Shown here: piece by piece, positions 9,817 through 19,895 of the stretch
Layout: every line of letters begins with the position of its first letter
Position numbering within the stretch: the first letter of the stretch is position 1
Origin: Hymenoscyphus infarciens
Taxonomy: Eukaryota > Ascomycota > Leotiomycetes > Helotiales > Helotiaceae
Direction: 5' to 3'
NCBI GenBank assembly: GCA_001414345.1
Contig: LLCB01000002.1
Coordinates: 434,001-498,000, forward strand
Length of the DNA: 64,000 bases
Position numbers and translations under genes: made by a program
The notes under the pieces: generated by a model
What the model was told of the DNA's origin: nothing
The model's input: the letters and a program-made list of their open reading frames with translations, nothing else
Database searches by the model: none

Positions 9817-11865
9817 TCAATTAGTTTTCCTCTGCCCCAACTTGGGAAGTCTCAAAGGCAGCGTAAGCGCAATCGTAACAACAGCAAGACAAGCAGCCAT
9901 GATAAAGGTTGCCCTCAGAGATGCAGCATAAGAATCGATAACTTGTTCTCGGTACATCGGTTCTAGCGTTGGGATAGCGAGGACGGATTTGCGGACTTCT
10001 TGGATAACCTAGCAAAATTGCACTATTAGCCTTTTATTCCTCTCGTGTTGATTTTGAAGGAGACGGGGTAGAGTAAACTTACATGCCACTTATCCGGGCC
10101 CTTGACAAAAAGTTCAAGATAATAATACAACGCATTCTGCAGAACAAAACTACTAGTCGCAACACCCAGAACCATCCCCATGGAACGCCATAAAATCAAG
10201 GTACTAGTAACAACCGCTTGCTCAGATTGTTCCGAGACAGCGAGAACAGCCATGAAAGTGGCCGGGAACATGAAACCCGAACCCATACTCGACGGAATAA
10301 GATACAGAAGATATGCCCACTCTGGCAATCCTCGTTTCATTGTGGAGAGCCCCACAGTTCCGATTAATATCAGAAAAACTCCCGCAACCAAAGGAGGCTT
10401 TAGACGCTTGTTGTATGTGATTATAAATCCCGTCGCGGTGCCGACAACAGACGCGGCGATGGAAGGGACGATGAGACGCAAACCCGAGTTGGTCGCGGAC
10501 TCGAGGAGGACGGCTTGGAAGTAGAGGGGTACATTGAACATTACTGCGTTGGAGATGATAGCTCCGATGCTGTTGGAGAAAATGAGGCCCGCGCGCGGGT
10601 TCCGAAGTAGGAGGCGCAGAGGCATGATTGGAAGATCCACCCAAGATTCGACATATATAAATAGCGGGAAGGCAAGAAGGAAGATAACGAGCGATGTAAT
10701 AACAAACGGATGGGCCCATGGGTAAACGTTTCCCCCTAGATTCTGGGAGTCTGTTAGGTTTGAAATTGGGACGGGAGTAAAAGAGACTTACCAATCCAAG
10801 GATGAGAAATGTGATTGAAGTGGTTAGCAGTATCGATCCTCTATAATCAAATACCTTCATGGCCTCCCAAATACTCTTTGTCTGTGTTCCTTCTGGTAAA
10901 CCCAAATCGCTGGGCACTGTAAAGCATGCGATTATTAGACATGCTGTCAAGGCGGGAAGTTGAACGCCAAATTCCCAGCGCCAGCCCAAATTATCAGCAA
11001 TAGCACCGCCTAGAGCAGCACCGAGGGCCGACCCGACGCCGAAAATCATATTGATGTAGGACTGATAAGCCCCACGAATCTCAATTGGCACAAGGTCGCT
11101 CGTGATGATAGAACCCAACGACATCATGCCTCCAGCACCCAGACCGCAGAGTGCTCGAGCCAGGATGAAGCTCAACATCGATTGAGCGAGAGCACACCAT
11201 AAAGTAGCACCTAGAAATACAGCCATCGTGAAAACGTAGGGTGTTTTTCTCCCGATGGTATCTGAGAGGCGACCAAATAGGGGTTGGAAACTTGTTGAGG
11301 TCAACAAAAAGGCAGTAGACAACCATGATGCGCTGTTGGAGCTTTGAAAGTAGGAAGTGATGATTGGATGAGAAGAAACCATAATTGTAGAATCAAAGCA
11401 GGCGACGAAGTAACAGATGAGAACGCCGCTGAATATCACCCAGAATTTTGCAACGCTCACACCTCCCATAAAGGGTGATTTTTCAGCATCCTCATCGCTC
11501 TCCTCGCCGGACTCTTCGATTATGTCCGCAGTACTTCCAATGGTGCTGAAGGATTTTCTTCGACTTTCATGACTGTGATTTCGAATATGCTGTTTGGAAC
11601 GGTATCTTCGTGGGCCCCTGAGCATGGCAGTCTCTTGAGAGCCAACTTCTATCCCCAGCCCAGTTGTGATACTCTCGGAGCGGGAGAGGAGATTGTCAAA
11701 TTCGTTTGGGTCGATTTCGGTCCCCTCCTCATCATCTTCGTCTCTCTGGGTTCCATATCGAGTTGTTGGTCCGTTGCTGGGAAAGCCATTGTCAACAGCT
11801 GAGAGGAGTGAGGTATTTTCGGTAGTGCTGCCTCGACTCCCGGAACGACCGCGATTCGGAGCCAT
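9817..11865 (-). CDS. MFS transporter, DHA2/Vba-Fnx-like (drug or vacuolar amino-acid type)
   Basis: Three exons on the minus strand (11865-10792, 10742-10083, 10008-9817) give 641 aa. Introns are 49 and 74 nt, both phase 0. The first roughly 145 residues are hydrophilic, Ser- and Glu-rich and probably cytosolic. The membrane part follows, with the classic MFS loop GRLSDTIGRK after the second helix and a GAGGMMSLGSIITSDLVP segment. After the first intron the sequence reads NLGGNVYPW. These match the fungal 14-helix DHA2 family, which includes vacuolar basic amino-acid transporters and multidrug exporters. Substrate cannot be read from sequence. The start at 11865 was chosen because it opens the conserved Ser-rich tail; another in-frame ATG lies 24 nt upstream. 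No metabolite cluster genes adjoin it. Confidence 0.9.
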
Positions 11866-13038
11866 ATTGCGTAACAACGTATATTTCAAGAAGTGGAAAT
11901 ATTGGGTTTAGAGGAATGAAAGAGGCCCTGACGCTGGATATATATTTCGCACAAGAGTGGTGCAAGTGACTCATGCGGTGAGCTCAATGTTCACTGGGGA
12001 ACGAACGCTCAATGGACGCTCACAGGACAACCTTCCCTTGCCTGTAGCAACCAAGAGTGAAGTGAACAATTGAACAATTGAACAATTGCAGTTCCAATCG
12101 ATATTGGCAACTGTCAGCAGCAATCTCTCCAAGTCCAAGTCGCCACAGAACTCCAGTACCGAGGGAGGTAATAGAGGGAGGTAATAGAGGGAATAGATGT
12201 AGGAAAACTGGTCGGGTGACTCGAGAAAGGATATACAGAAATGCTAGAAGCTGCTAAGGGCAACCAACGCGGGGAGATAGCTATCCTCTTTCGTTACCGT
12301 CCATCGGCATTGGTTAGCCAAGTGGCTGCATGCGAGAGAGGCGGAGAGGTGCATAGGTGGACCGTCCTACCATTGAGCTAGTTGCTAGAGGGACCAAGTA
12401 ATAGTAAGGGCCGTAGTGGATGGGAGGCTCTTTTCTCCTGATAAATCATGGATCTCTGGTTTGTAATAGCAAAGCGGCTCCTTGGTGGGTTGACGAAGTT
12501 ATGTGTCGTAATGGAGGTTTTCTGTTGGTTTTTCCATATACGTGCTTCGGTGGAGTTATCACAACATAGAAAAATGGAAACGAGAACGAAGCTGAATCGC
12601 ACTCTTCACCGCCCTAACCTCATTGGTTGGCTTGAAAGTGGGGTGAAGGATCCCCTGAGATGTGACCGGGCCGGTATCGGAGCGAGGGGTAGGTAGGGAG
12701 TCTTAGTAATAGCAGCAATTACTTCAAGTTCTTAACTGCATTATCATGAAAGTGACAAGATAAAGTATTTTCCTAGCTTCGCAATTTTTTATAAAAGTTT
12801 AGTGTGAAATTCTACTATAAGTTAAAGTATTCACTCTGCGTCTACAAAGACTATCCAGATGGGGGGCAAGTCTTATCGTTATCGCGGAAGGGACTACGAC
12901 ACCCTCCCGATTATTTCCAATCCCAATCCCATCCTTGAACTCAACACCACAAGAACTTACAGAATACATACTTGAATATTTCGTGTCTAGTAGACTCCCT
13001 TTAGTGACGCCTATTAAATTCCAATTCACGCCCACAAA
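11866..13038. other. Divergent intergenic region with two short tandem repeats
   Basis: This region lies between the divergent MFS gene and amidotransferase. It contains GAACAATT three times in tandem (12064-12087) and a 13-bp GAGGGAGGTAATA unit two and a half times (12161-12192). A TATA-like TATAAAAG sits near 12791, about 250 bp before the amidotransferase start. No coding sequence is supported. Confidence 0.5.
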
Positions 13039-13839
13039 ATGCCACCTCTCCCACTTCGAATCGCCATCCTCGAATGCGATACACCAAACGACAATGTCAA
13101 GGCAAAATACGGTCGTTATGGAGACATTTTCACCACCCTCCTAAAGAAAGGAGCAGACTCCCTACCAACCAACTTCTCCTCCGAATCCGGACTAGCATTA
13201 TCAACGTTCGACGTCGTAGACGCACAAGAATATCCAAAATTGGAAGATATAGATGGCATCGTAATGTCCGGGTCGAAACACAACTCCTACGACAACGACC
13301 CTTGGATACTGAAGCTGGTGGAATTCACAAAACAAGTGCTGGCACAAAAAAGAGTTAGATTAGTTGGTGTATGCTTTGGCCACCAAATCATTGGGAGAGC
13401 GTTGAATGCCAAAGTGGATAGAAGTGATAAAGGGTGGGAGTTGAGCGTGTTGGCCATGGACTTGACGAAAAAGGGGCAGGAGTTATTTGGGCAGCCTTCA
13501 TTGGTAAGTGGGACTTCTCTATATGTCGGATGAAGCTGAAAAGAATAGGCACTGCACCAAATGCACCGAGACATCGTTTACGAATATCCCGAAGGCGTCG
13601 AGGAATTGGCATACACGGAAAAATGTAGTGTTCAAGGAATGTACGCGGCCAAGCGGTTACTTACTGTTCAAGGACATCCTGAGTTCAATGGCGATATCAT
13701 GAAAGAGATATTGACCCTTCGACACGCACAAGGAATATTTGACGACGCTACTTTTGAGGAAGCCTTGGGAAGAGCGGATAAATATCAAGATGGGGTTGTG
13801 GTTGCGCAAGCATTTTTGAAATTCATTATGGAGGACTGA
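13039..13839 (+). CDS. Class-I glutamine amidotransferase-like protein
   Basis: Two exons (13039-13503, 13549-13839) with a 45-nt phase-0 intron give 251 aa. The fold is that of a stand-alone GATase class-I domain: the nucleophile elbow VGVCFGHQIIG places the catalytic Cys at 112, and TVQGHPEF gives the His198/Glu200 pair, so the triad is complete. The protein has no synthetase partner domain. It resembles the GMP-synthase-like amidotransferase family found as single genes in fungi (yeast YLR126C type), whose physiological substrate is poorly defined. Length is normal for the family. There is no signal peptide, so it is probably cytosolic. The MFS gene upstream is transcribed away from it. 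Confidence 0.9.
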
Positions 13840-15350
13840 AGTCTTGCAGCCATATGTTGATTTACATGGAGTGTGAGTACACCGTTGGCTCTATCAGCTG
13901 CATTCCAGCATTGGCCTTAGACTGGATAGAATGCTTTGAGAGCTCACCTGGTTCTTTTTGAACTCGCGTATATTGGCCTGCAAATACAAACTTGAAAGAT
14001 ATACTCTCAAGTGAGCGCACACTTCCGAACTTGTATTTAAAGGTGCTGCATGAATAGACAATTATTTTTCCTGGTGGTATTGCCATTTCCATGTTATTAT
14101 AAAACACATCTTTTTTTCAGCTTGGCTCTCTTGGGGGACTTGGAAAGTCAGATAAACTCTTGTGCAAAGAGCTTGATTGTTCTTTCCCCAGCTTTTCTTT
14201 TATTACACAAGCAATAAAGGATAACTTGCTTTTCTGCTGTAATCAATTAATCTTCGCTGAGAACATATTATCGGTTGTGGAATTGTCAAAAAGGCTCCCA
14301 GCACCAATTTGCAGGCTTGAATAAGGGCTGAGCTGTCAATTCAACAACCCATGTAACACAGAAGAAGAAACACGTAAATGTGTTCTGCAGCTGGCCTCTG
14401 TCAAGGTGGCTTTTATTTAAGTGGCGGCCTGTGTTATCTTTCATTTGATCAAAAGAAGACTTGTCCAGCTGGTCAGCCCGTCAGCGGAGAGGTGACTAAG
14501 GGTCCATGTGATGGTTACCAAGGTCTACAATGGTCTTTGCGGTCGTTTTGATGTAGTTTGATGCTCAATAAAAACAATTGGAATTGCGATATCCTTCAAA
14601 TTTAGGATGTGAGCGGTCTGTTGCTCATCGCAAGTTCATTTAGCTGATTCAATTTTATGAAAAGGGTTAGAAGAATCGAATTTATTATATAGAGACCAGA
14701 TGAGGCTAAAATATTCACTTCAGCGGCCTGATCCATAGATTTTCTTTAGCTCAGTTTATAAATAAAATTATTCTAAAAAATTGTGAATAATGAAAATACT
14801 TGAAGAAAGTCCAGATGGTCTTTAAATAGTTGTTCAAAATTATTATGTTATATTCGTCGCATTTTTCTGTAAGGGTGTTTGTACTTTCCCATGTAAACTG
14901 AAGAACCTAAAAGTTTCATTAAACTTACGACCGGCTCCCACCCTGAAGCCCAATTCTCCTGTTTGTAATTTATTTCCACCAGCGACGAGAAGTTTCGTCT
15001 TAACGCCGAGGATTTCAGGTTTACTTACAAATATTGAGCATTTCTCTAACAAAACTATTACGTTTCGCTCTTACCCAATGCCATTGTTCAATTCTTCAAC
15101 TGCAATGTGTGGAGGTGTGGAACTTGATGGGGACTCGCTAAGTTTGTGTTTTATATAAGTTGAAGCTCGGTGGGAGACCGAAATAAATATAACGATTGGA
15201 TGTAATCTTACAAAGCTCTTAAACTAGCAGGGAAGAAACTCTTATAAGTATAAATTCCCCCTTCTCCCATGTATTATTTTTTGGAATTATATCACTTCTT
15301 ACTCATCCTCCATCCTCCATCCTCTTTCCATAATCTCACCAAACTTCAAA
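13840..15350. other. Intergenic, no gene seen
   Basis: About 1.5 kb lacking any supported gene. The section 14560-14860 is AT-rich. Short frames at 13862-14107 and 14843-15052 (minus strand) have no family resemblance. The last 60 bases before 15351 are CT-rich, as expected for a fungal leader. Confidence 0.45.
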
Positions 15351-17220
15351 ATGGCACTTGCGCCTAAATGGCAAACCCTAACAAAACAAAAACAAGAGCA
15401 ACAGCGACTTCTCATTCGTGCAGAATGGAGAAGCGACCTAAAAGACTACACGACTGGCCATGGAAGCACTTCCTCGCTCCACGTTCCAGCTCAAGACTCA
15501 GGCTTCTGGTCGGGAAATGAATGGGAATATTACTGATAATAAAGATGCTATCGAGATTGTGGAGGGAATCAAGAATGGCAAATGGGGTGCCGAGGAAGTG
15601 ACGAGGGCCTTTTGTAAAAGTGCTGCTGCTGTTGGACAACTGGTCAGTCTTTCCTTTCCGGTCATGGCCTTATGTCCATCATGAGAGCACTTGATAGCTA
15701 ATTCAGAAGTCTAGACAAACTGCCTCACAGAAACCATGTTCGACAAGGCCATCAAACGCACCCAGGACCTCGTTACCGACCGTCTCGTCAACCCTTCCAA
15801 GCTCCTTGGACCTCTCCACGGCCTTCCCATCTCAATCAAAGACTCCTACCAAATCCCCGGAATAGACGCAATAATAGGCCTTACTGCTCTAATCAACCAC
15901 CCCTCAACAGAGTACACGCCGCTCCCAGCTCTCCTCCTCTCCCTAGGCGCTATCCTTTATGTTAAAACTAACATTCCTTAAACACTTATGACAGCTGACT
16001 CTCACAACCATGTCTTCGGACGTACACTTAACCCTCATAACACTTCTCTCACTGCTGGTGGCTCAAGTGGTGGAGAAGGTGCATTGATTGCGATGAAAGG
16101 GAATGTACTTGGTTTTGCGACGGATTTAGCTGGGAGTATTAGAATAATTGCACTTTGTGATAGGGTTTAGGGGCCTAAAACTTCAGCGGGTGTTGTGCCG
16201 TTTTCGGGACAGAGAAGACCTTTTCCAGAAGGATGGGAGGGGGTTGGCATTAAGGCTGTTGCTGGGCCTTTGGCAACAAGTTCTAAAGTCTGTAGTTGGG
16301 TTGTTGGGGAGATTGTGAAGGCTGGGGCGGCTGAATGGGATGCAGGGTGTTTGAGAATAAGGTGGGTAAGCGAGAAAGATGAAAATGAGTTTAAGAGATT
16401 GAGGGATCCGAAGAAGCTGAGGGTTGGTGTTGTGCGGGACGATGGTATTTGGTCTACTACTCCGCCTGTAAAGAGGGGGTTGGAGGAGAGTGTTTCCAAG
16501 TTGGAAAATGCGGGGGTTACGGTGGTTTCTATCAAGCCAAGCTCCCGATCATGGAGAATATTGGAGAACTTGTGGGCGAGTTATTGGGTGTTTATGGGAA
16601 CGAGGTTTGTTTTCCTCCGCCTCCTCACTTCTCTATTTTCACCTACTAATATCTCACAGCACTTTATCAGCCTCCTAAACCAAACCTCGGAACCCCTCAT
16701 CCCCTCAGTTCAAAAATTCAACCTCGTCACCACCGACCCAACATCTACCCCTCCGCCACCCAAAACGGTCCCAGAATACCTTGCTCTCAACAAAAAACAC
16801 CAAGACATATCAACGCTAATTAACAATTTATGGAAGGAACACCAACTTGATGCTATTATTATGCCTCCTGCACCCCACACAGCGGTCCCGCATGATACTC
16901 GGGGAACAGTGAGTTATAGTGTTCTCTGGAATTTATTGTATTATCCGGGTTTTGTGCTCTCTGTTTGGAAGGTTGGGGAGGAGGATGTTGTTGTTGAGAA
17001 ATCAGAGTTTTATAGCCACGAGGACAAGGAATTGTATACACTGTGTAAGTGATTTTCAGTGGCAGAGAATTGGAGGTTTGAGAACTTTTGGTGTATAGAC
17101 ACTGGGCCTGAGAATTATAGAGGAGCACCTATTGGAATACAGCTTCTTGGGAGGCGGCAGGATGATCAGGCTTTGGCTGTTGTCGCTGGGGTTGTGGATT
17201 CGATTTTGATTGGGAAATGA
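15351..17220 (+). pseudogene. Acetamidase/amidase (AmdS family) pseudogene
   Basis: The remains cover a nearly full fungal amidase. The amidase-signature region is clear: LHGLPISIKDSYQ with the catalytic Lys, LTAGGSSGGEGALIA with the cis-Ser, and TDLAGSIR with the nucleophilic Ser. Introns at 15643-15714, about 16603-16660 and about 17044-17098 still look spliceable. The frame is broken at least four times: an extra base near 15525-15535; TAA at 15979-15981 where the family has Gln after TNIP; TAG at 16168-16170 where a Tyr is expected; and a shift near 16540 between VVSIKP and the frame reading LPIMENIGELVGELL. Intact members hydrolyse acetamide and related amides. This copy should not make a full enzyme. 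Confidence 0.85.
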
Positions 17221-17794
17221 GCTGGAAAATGGGCACGTGAGAGTGAGTTCTAGCTCAGAGAAGGTGTGGCGTAAAATATACAGAATTCTGATTATCTGAT
17301 ATTCCATCTAAACTATTCCTGATGAATAGTATTGTGCCATTGATTTGAAAGAAGTTTGTTAATTGAAAAGTGTTGGGGGTAAGAGAAAAGAAAGGAATGT
17401 ACAGTTATGTACTTGCTCATCGTAACCTCGCTTAAAATATATACTTTATTTGACAAATTTTTGGTGAGCGAAAATTCCCACGGCGTCACTTGTATTCTCT
17501 GTGGCAGAGGCCACAACGTCATTGCTATTTTTGTGAGGCGTGATAGTCTAATTGCTATCCTAAGAGTAACGTGTGGATGATTCACAATAATTAGGTCCCT
17601 GTCGTGTACATTTCTTCGATTCCGTATCATCAATCTCTATCCCCCTACTTTATAATCATACCCTCTTCGCTCCTCAATACTAAAGAAAATTTTCTTTAGT
17701 CTCGCAACAACGAATGAACAGTTCTCTGATTTAAAATTACTAATCGCCACTTTCCTAACCTCCACGCTATTACAGAGTCCCTCAGAGAATGAAT
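17221..17794. other. Convergent intergenic region
   Basis: The 3' ends of the amidase pseudogene (plus) and the GH43 gene (minus) face each other here. No coding sequence or strong repeat was seen. Confidence 0.5.
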
Positions 17795-18766
17795 CTAGGC
17801 GAAAGTAACAACCCTCCCATCAATTTGGATATCCCTATAATACATACATCTAGCACCATTCGTCAAGCAATCCGCATGGAACACCAAACCCTTCCCATCA
17901 TCCGTTGCTTGCGCTCCGCCTGGATTGACCAACCCCCAAGAATTACCCGGTAGAAGCAAGGCATTTGCCTTGACATAAGGTCCCTTGATTGAAGTGGCAG
18001 TCGCATAACTAATATCGTACAACCCAGAGTTATAACAGTTGCTGCTGAAAAAGACGAAATATACCCCATTGGCTTTGATGAGATTTGGTGCTTCGATGAG
18101 TGGTCCATCGCCTACTCCTTTATCGAGAATGTCAACTGGGTCTCCCACTGTGGTGATACCATCTTCTGCCATTTCCTGAAGCAAGAAAGGCGTGGCCTGA
18201 GGGCCTGTATTTGGGTTGCCGCAGAGACCATTTCCATCGACTTTGTACACCACGTATCGTTTACCATCCGTGTCTGTGAAGCCGGAAATGTCGATTGCTC
18301 CACCTGCCACGAGCGGACAACCGATGGGCTCTGGTTGTGCGGTATAAGGACCAAGAACGTTATTTGCGGTCGCACTTCCGACGCAATGCTTAGTGGGATC
18401 GGCTTTCAATCCAGCAGCGTAGTAAAGGACGTATTTTGAGCCGGTTTTTCGAACATCTGGAGCCCAAATATCTGTTCCCGTCGACCATGATCCTGGTGTC
18501 GGGAGGAGATCTTTGTCGAGTAAAGTCCATGGTCCTCCCCAACCCACTGAGCTCTGTGCTACTTGGACTTTGTGGCCGTTTCCTTGTGTGGCGAAGGCCA
18601 AAAACTTGCCGTTTGCGGTTGCAGAATCGTAAATAACAGCTGGGTCTGGGAAGTTTGTACTAAGTACTGGTGCAAGTGCACGCTTGTCGAGTTCTCGTTC
18701 GGAGGCTGGGGAGCTGGTGACTACTCGTGCGAAAAGGAGCGCGGCGGATAGAAGACTGAAAGACAT
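17795..18766 (-). CDS. Secreted glycoside hydrolase family 43 (arabinanase/arabinofuranosidase-like)
   Basis: Single exon, 323 aa. It starts with a hydrophobic signal peptide (about residues 1-18), followed by a Lys-Arg pair at 28-29 that could be a Kex2 site. The five-bladed GH43 catalytic residues are in place: the general base Asp41 in NFPDPAVI, the pKa-modulating Asp159 in GGAIDISGF and the proton donor Glu225 in LIEAPNLI. GH43 enzymes cleave arabinose- or xylose-containing side chains and arabinan of plant cell walls; the exact substrate cannot be fixed here. A catalytic-domain-only protein of this size, with no carbohydrate-binding module, is common. It points to a plant-degrading lifestyle. 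Confidence 0.92.
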   Translation of the reverse strand: MSFSLLSAALLFARVVTSSPASERELDKRALAPVLSTNFPDPAVIYDSATANGKFLAFATQGNGHKVQVAQSSVGWGGPWTLLDKDLLPTPGSWSTGTDIWAPDVRKTGSKYVLYYAAGLKADPTKHCVGSATANNVLGPYTAQPEPIGCPLVAGGAIDISGFTDTDGKRYVVYKVDGNGLCGNPNTGPQATPFLLQEMAEDGITTVGDPVDILDKGVGDGPLIEAPNLIKANGVYFVFFSSNCYNSGLYDISYATATSIKGPYVKANALLLPGNSWGLVNPGGAQATDDGKGLVFHADCLTNGARCMYYRDIQIDGRVVTFA

Positions 18767-19895
18767 TATGTATGAGGACTTTAGGACGACAGAGTAGAGG
18801 TGGATGAAGATAAATTATATGGCTTGTATTTGGAAATGTAATCAATACCTAACTTTCAAAGTCCAGTCGAAACCACGATAGATACTAAAGAATGGAAAAG
18901 GTGGGCCAGTAAGGAACCTTATACAATTCTGATGTCAATGTTTAAGCTAGACATGGGAAGGTCTTTCGCTGAGCCATCATTTTACCTAACTGTATTGTTA
19001 CTTTGGACCTCATTGGAAGGATTTTGCACGATTTCGCTGCTCAAATCTCTGCTTGGAAGACACCAGCTTAAACAGGACAACAGTTCGTGATTTTAAAATC
19101 ATTAGGGATACTTTGAAAGTGGGGTTCACGCCGCAATATCAAGTACGGAGTATTTCCAGAAGATTTTTCGACCTGATTTCACAGTGAGGTTTGAAGGATC
19201 CGAGTCTCGCTCGGCCTGTGGATCTTCGCCAAGGTAAAGATTAGCAGCCCCGCATCAGCACGCAACTGAAAACTATTTTTGGAAAAGAGATCCGGAATCC
19301 GTAAGAGGAGATGTGTACACAGTCATTATTCATAGTGAAGTTATAAAACTAAGGCGATTTCCCATGAGGAAATCGCCTCGGGGAGAATAATACAGAGTAT
19401 ATAGTGAGGATATCAAACGACTCCTTCTAGTGAGTATCCCCGACGTACTTTTCTCTAAGAAGCTAGAAAAATCAAATTAATTAAACAAAGTGATAAAACT
19501 GAATAGCAGCGAATACTGGTCTGTAGCACCCCACGTGATACTTGCATATTGGTTGCAAATCGCACCCTACTACTCAACGCTACTCATCATTACTCGCATC
19601 ATTCTCCTTATGAATGGTACTGTAACAATTTCTAGCGTAGTTGCCGAACCAGTGGGCTATACTGTATATTTTCAATCATGTGACTATTGTATGTGGAGAT
19701 AGTTGATTTCTTGCGCTCCTTTATTTTCCATACTCCGTACTAACTCACGCTATTTTGAGAATTATACCTTTTAGTGTTCTTGTTTTAAGTTCACTCTCAT
19801 CTTAGGTACCGGGTCTCGCTTACAAATTTGCCCTCGAAAAAAATATTTTTGCGAGCTCTTGGGCGCACTTGGGAGTCACCAGAAACAACATCAAA
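18767..19895. promoter_or_regulatory. Divergent promoter region between GH43 and Emw1 genes
   Basis: 1.1 kb between two genes transcribed apart. It contains the perfect hairpin listed separately. The section just upstream of 19896 is pyrimidine-rich. No coding sequence is supported; the 70-codon frame at 19490-19702 has no resemblance to known proteins. Confidence 0.45.
19352..19378. repeat. Perfect 11-bp inverted repeat with 5-nt loop
   Basis: AGGCGATTTCC at 19352-19362 pairs exactly with GGAAATCGCCT at 19368-19378 around the loop CATGA. The surrounding DNA is AT-rich. It could form an RNA hairpin or be a palindromic binding site; nothing else decides between these. Confidence 0.85.
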
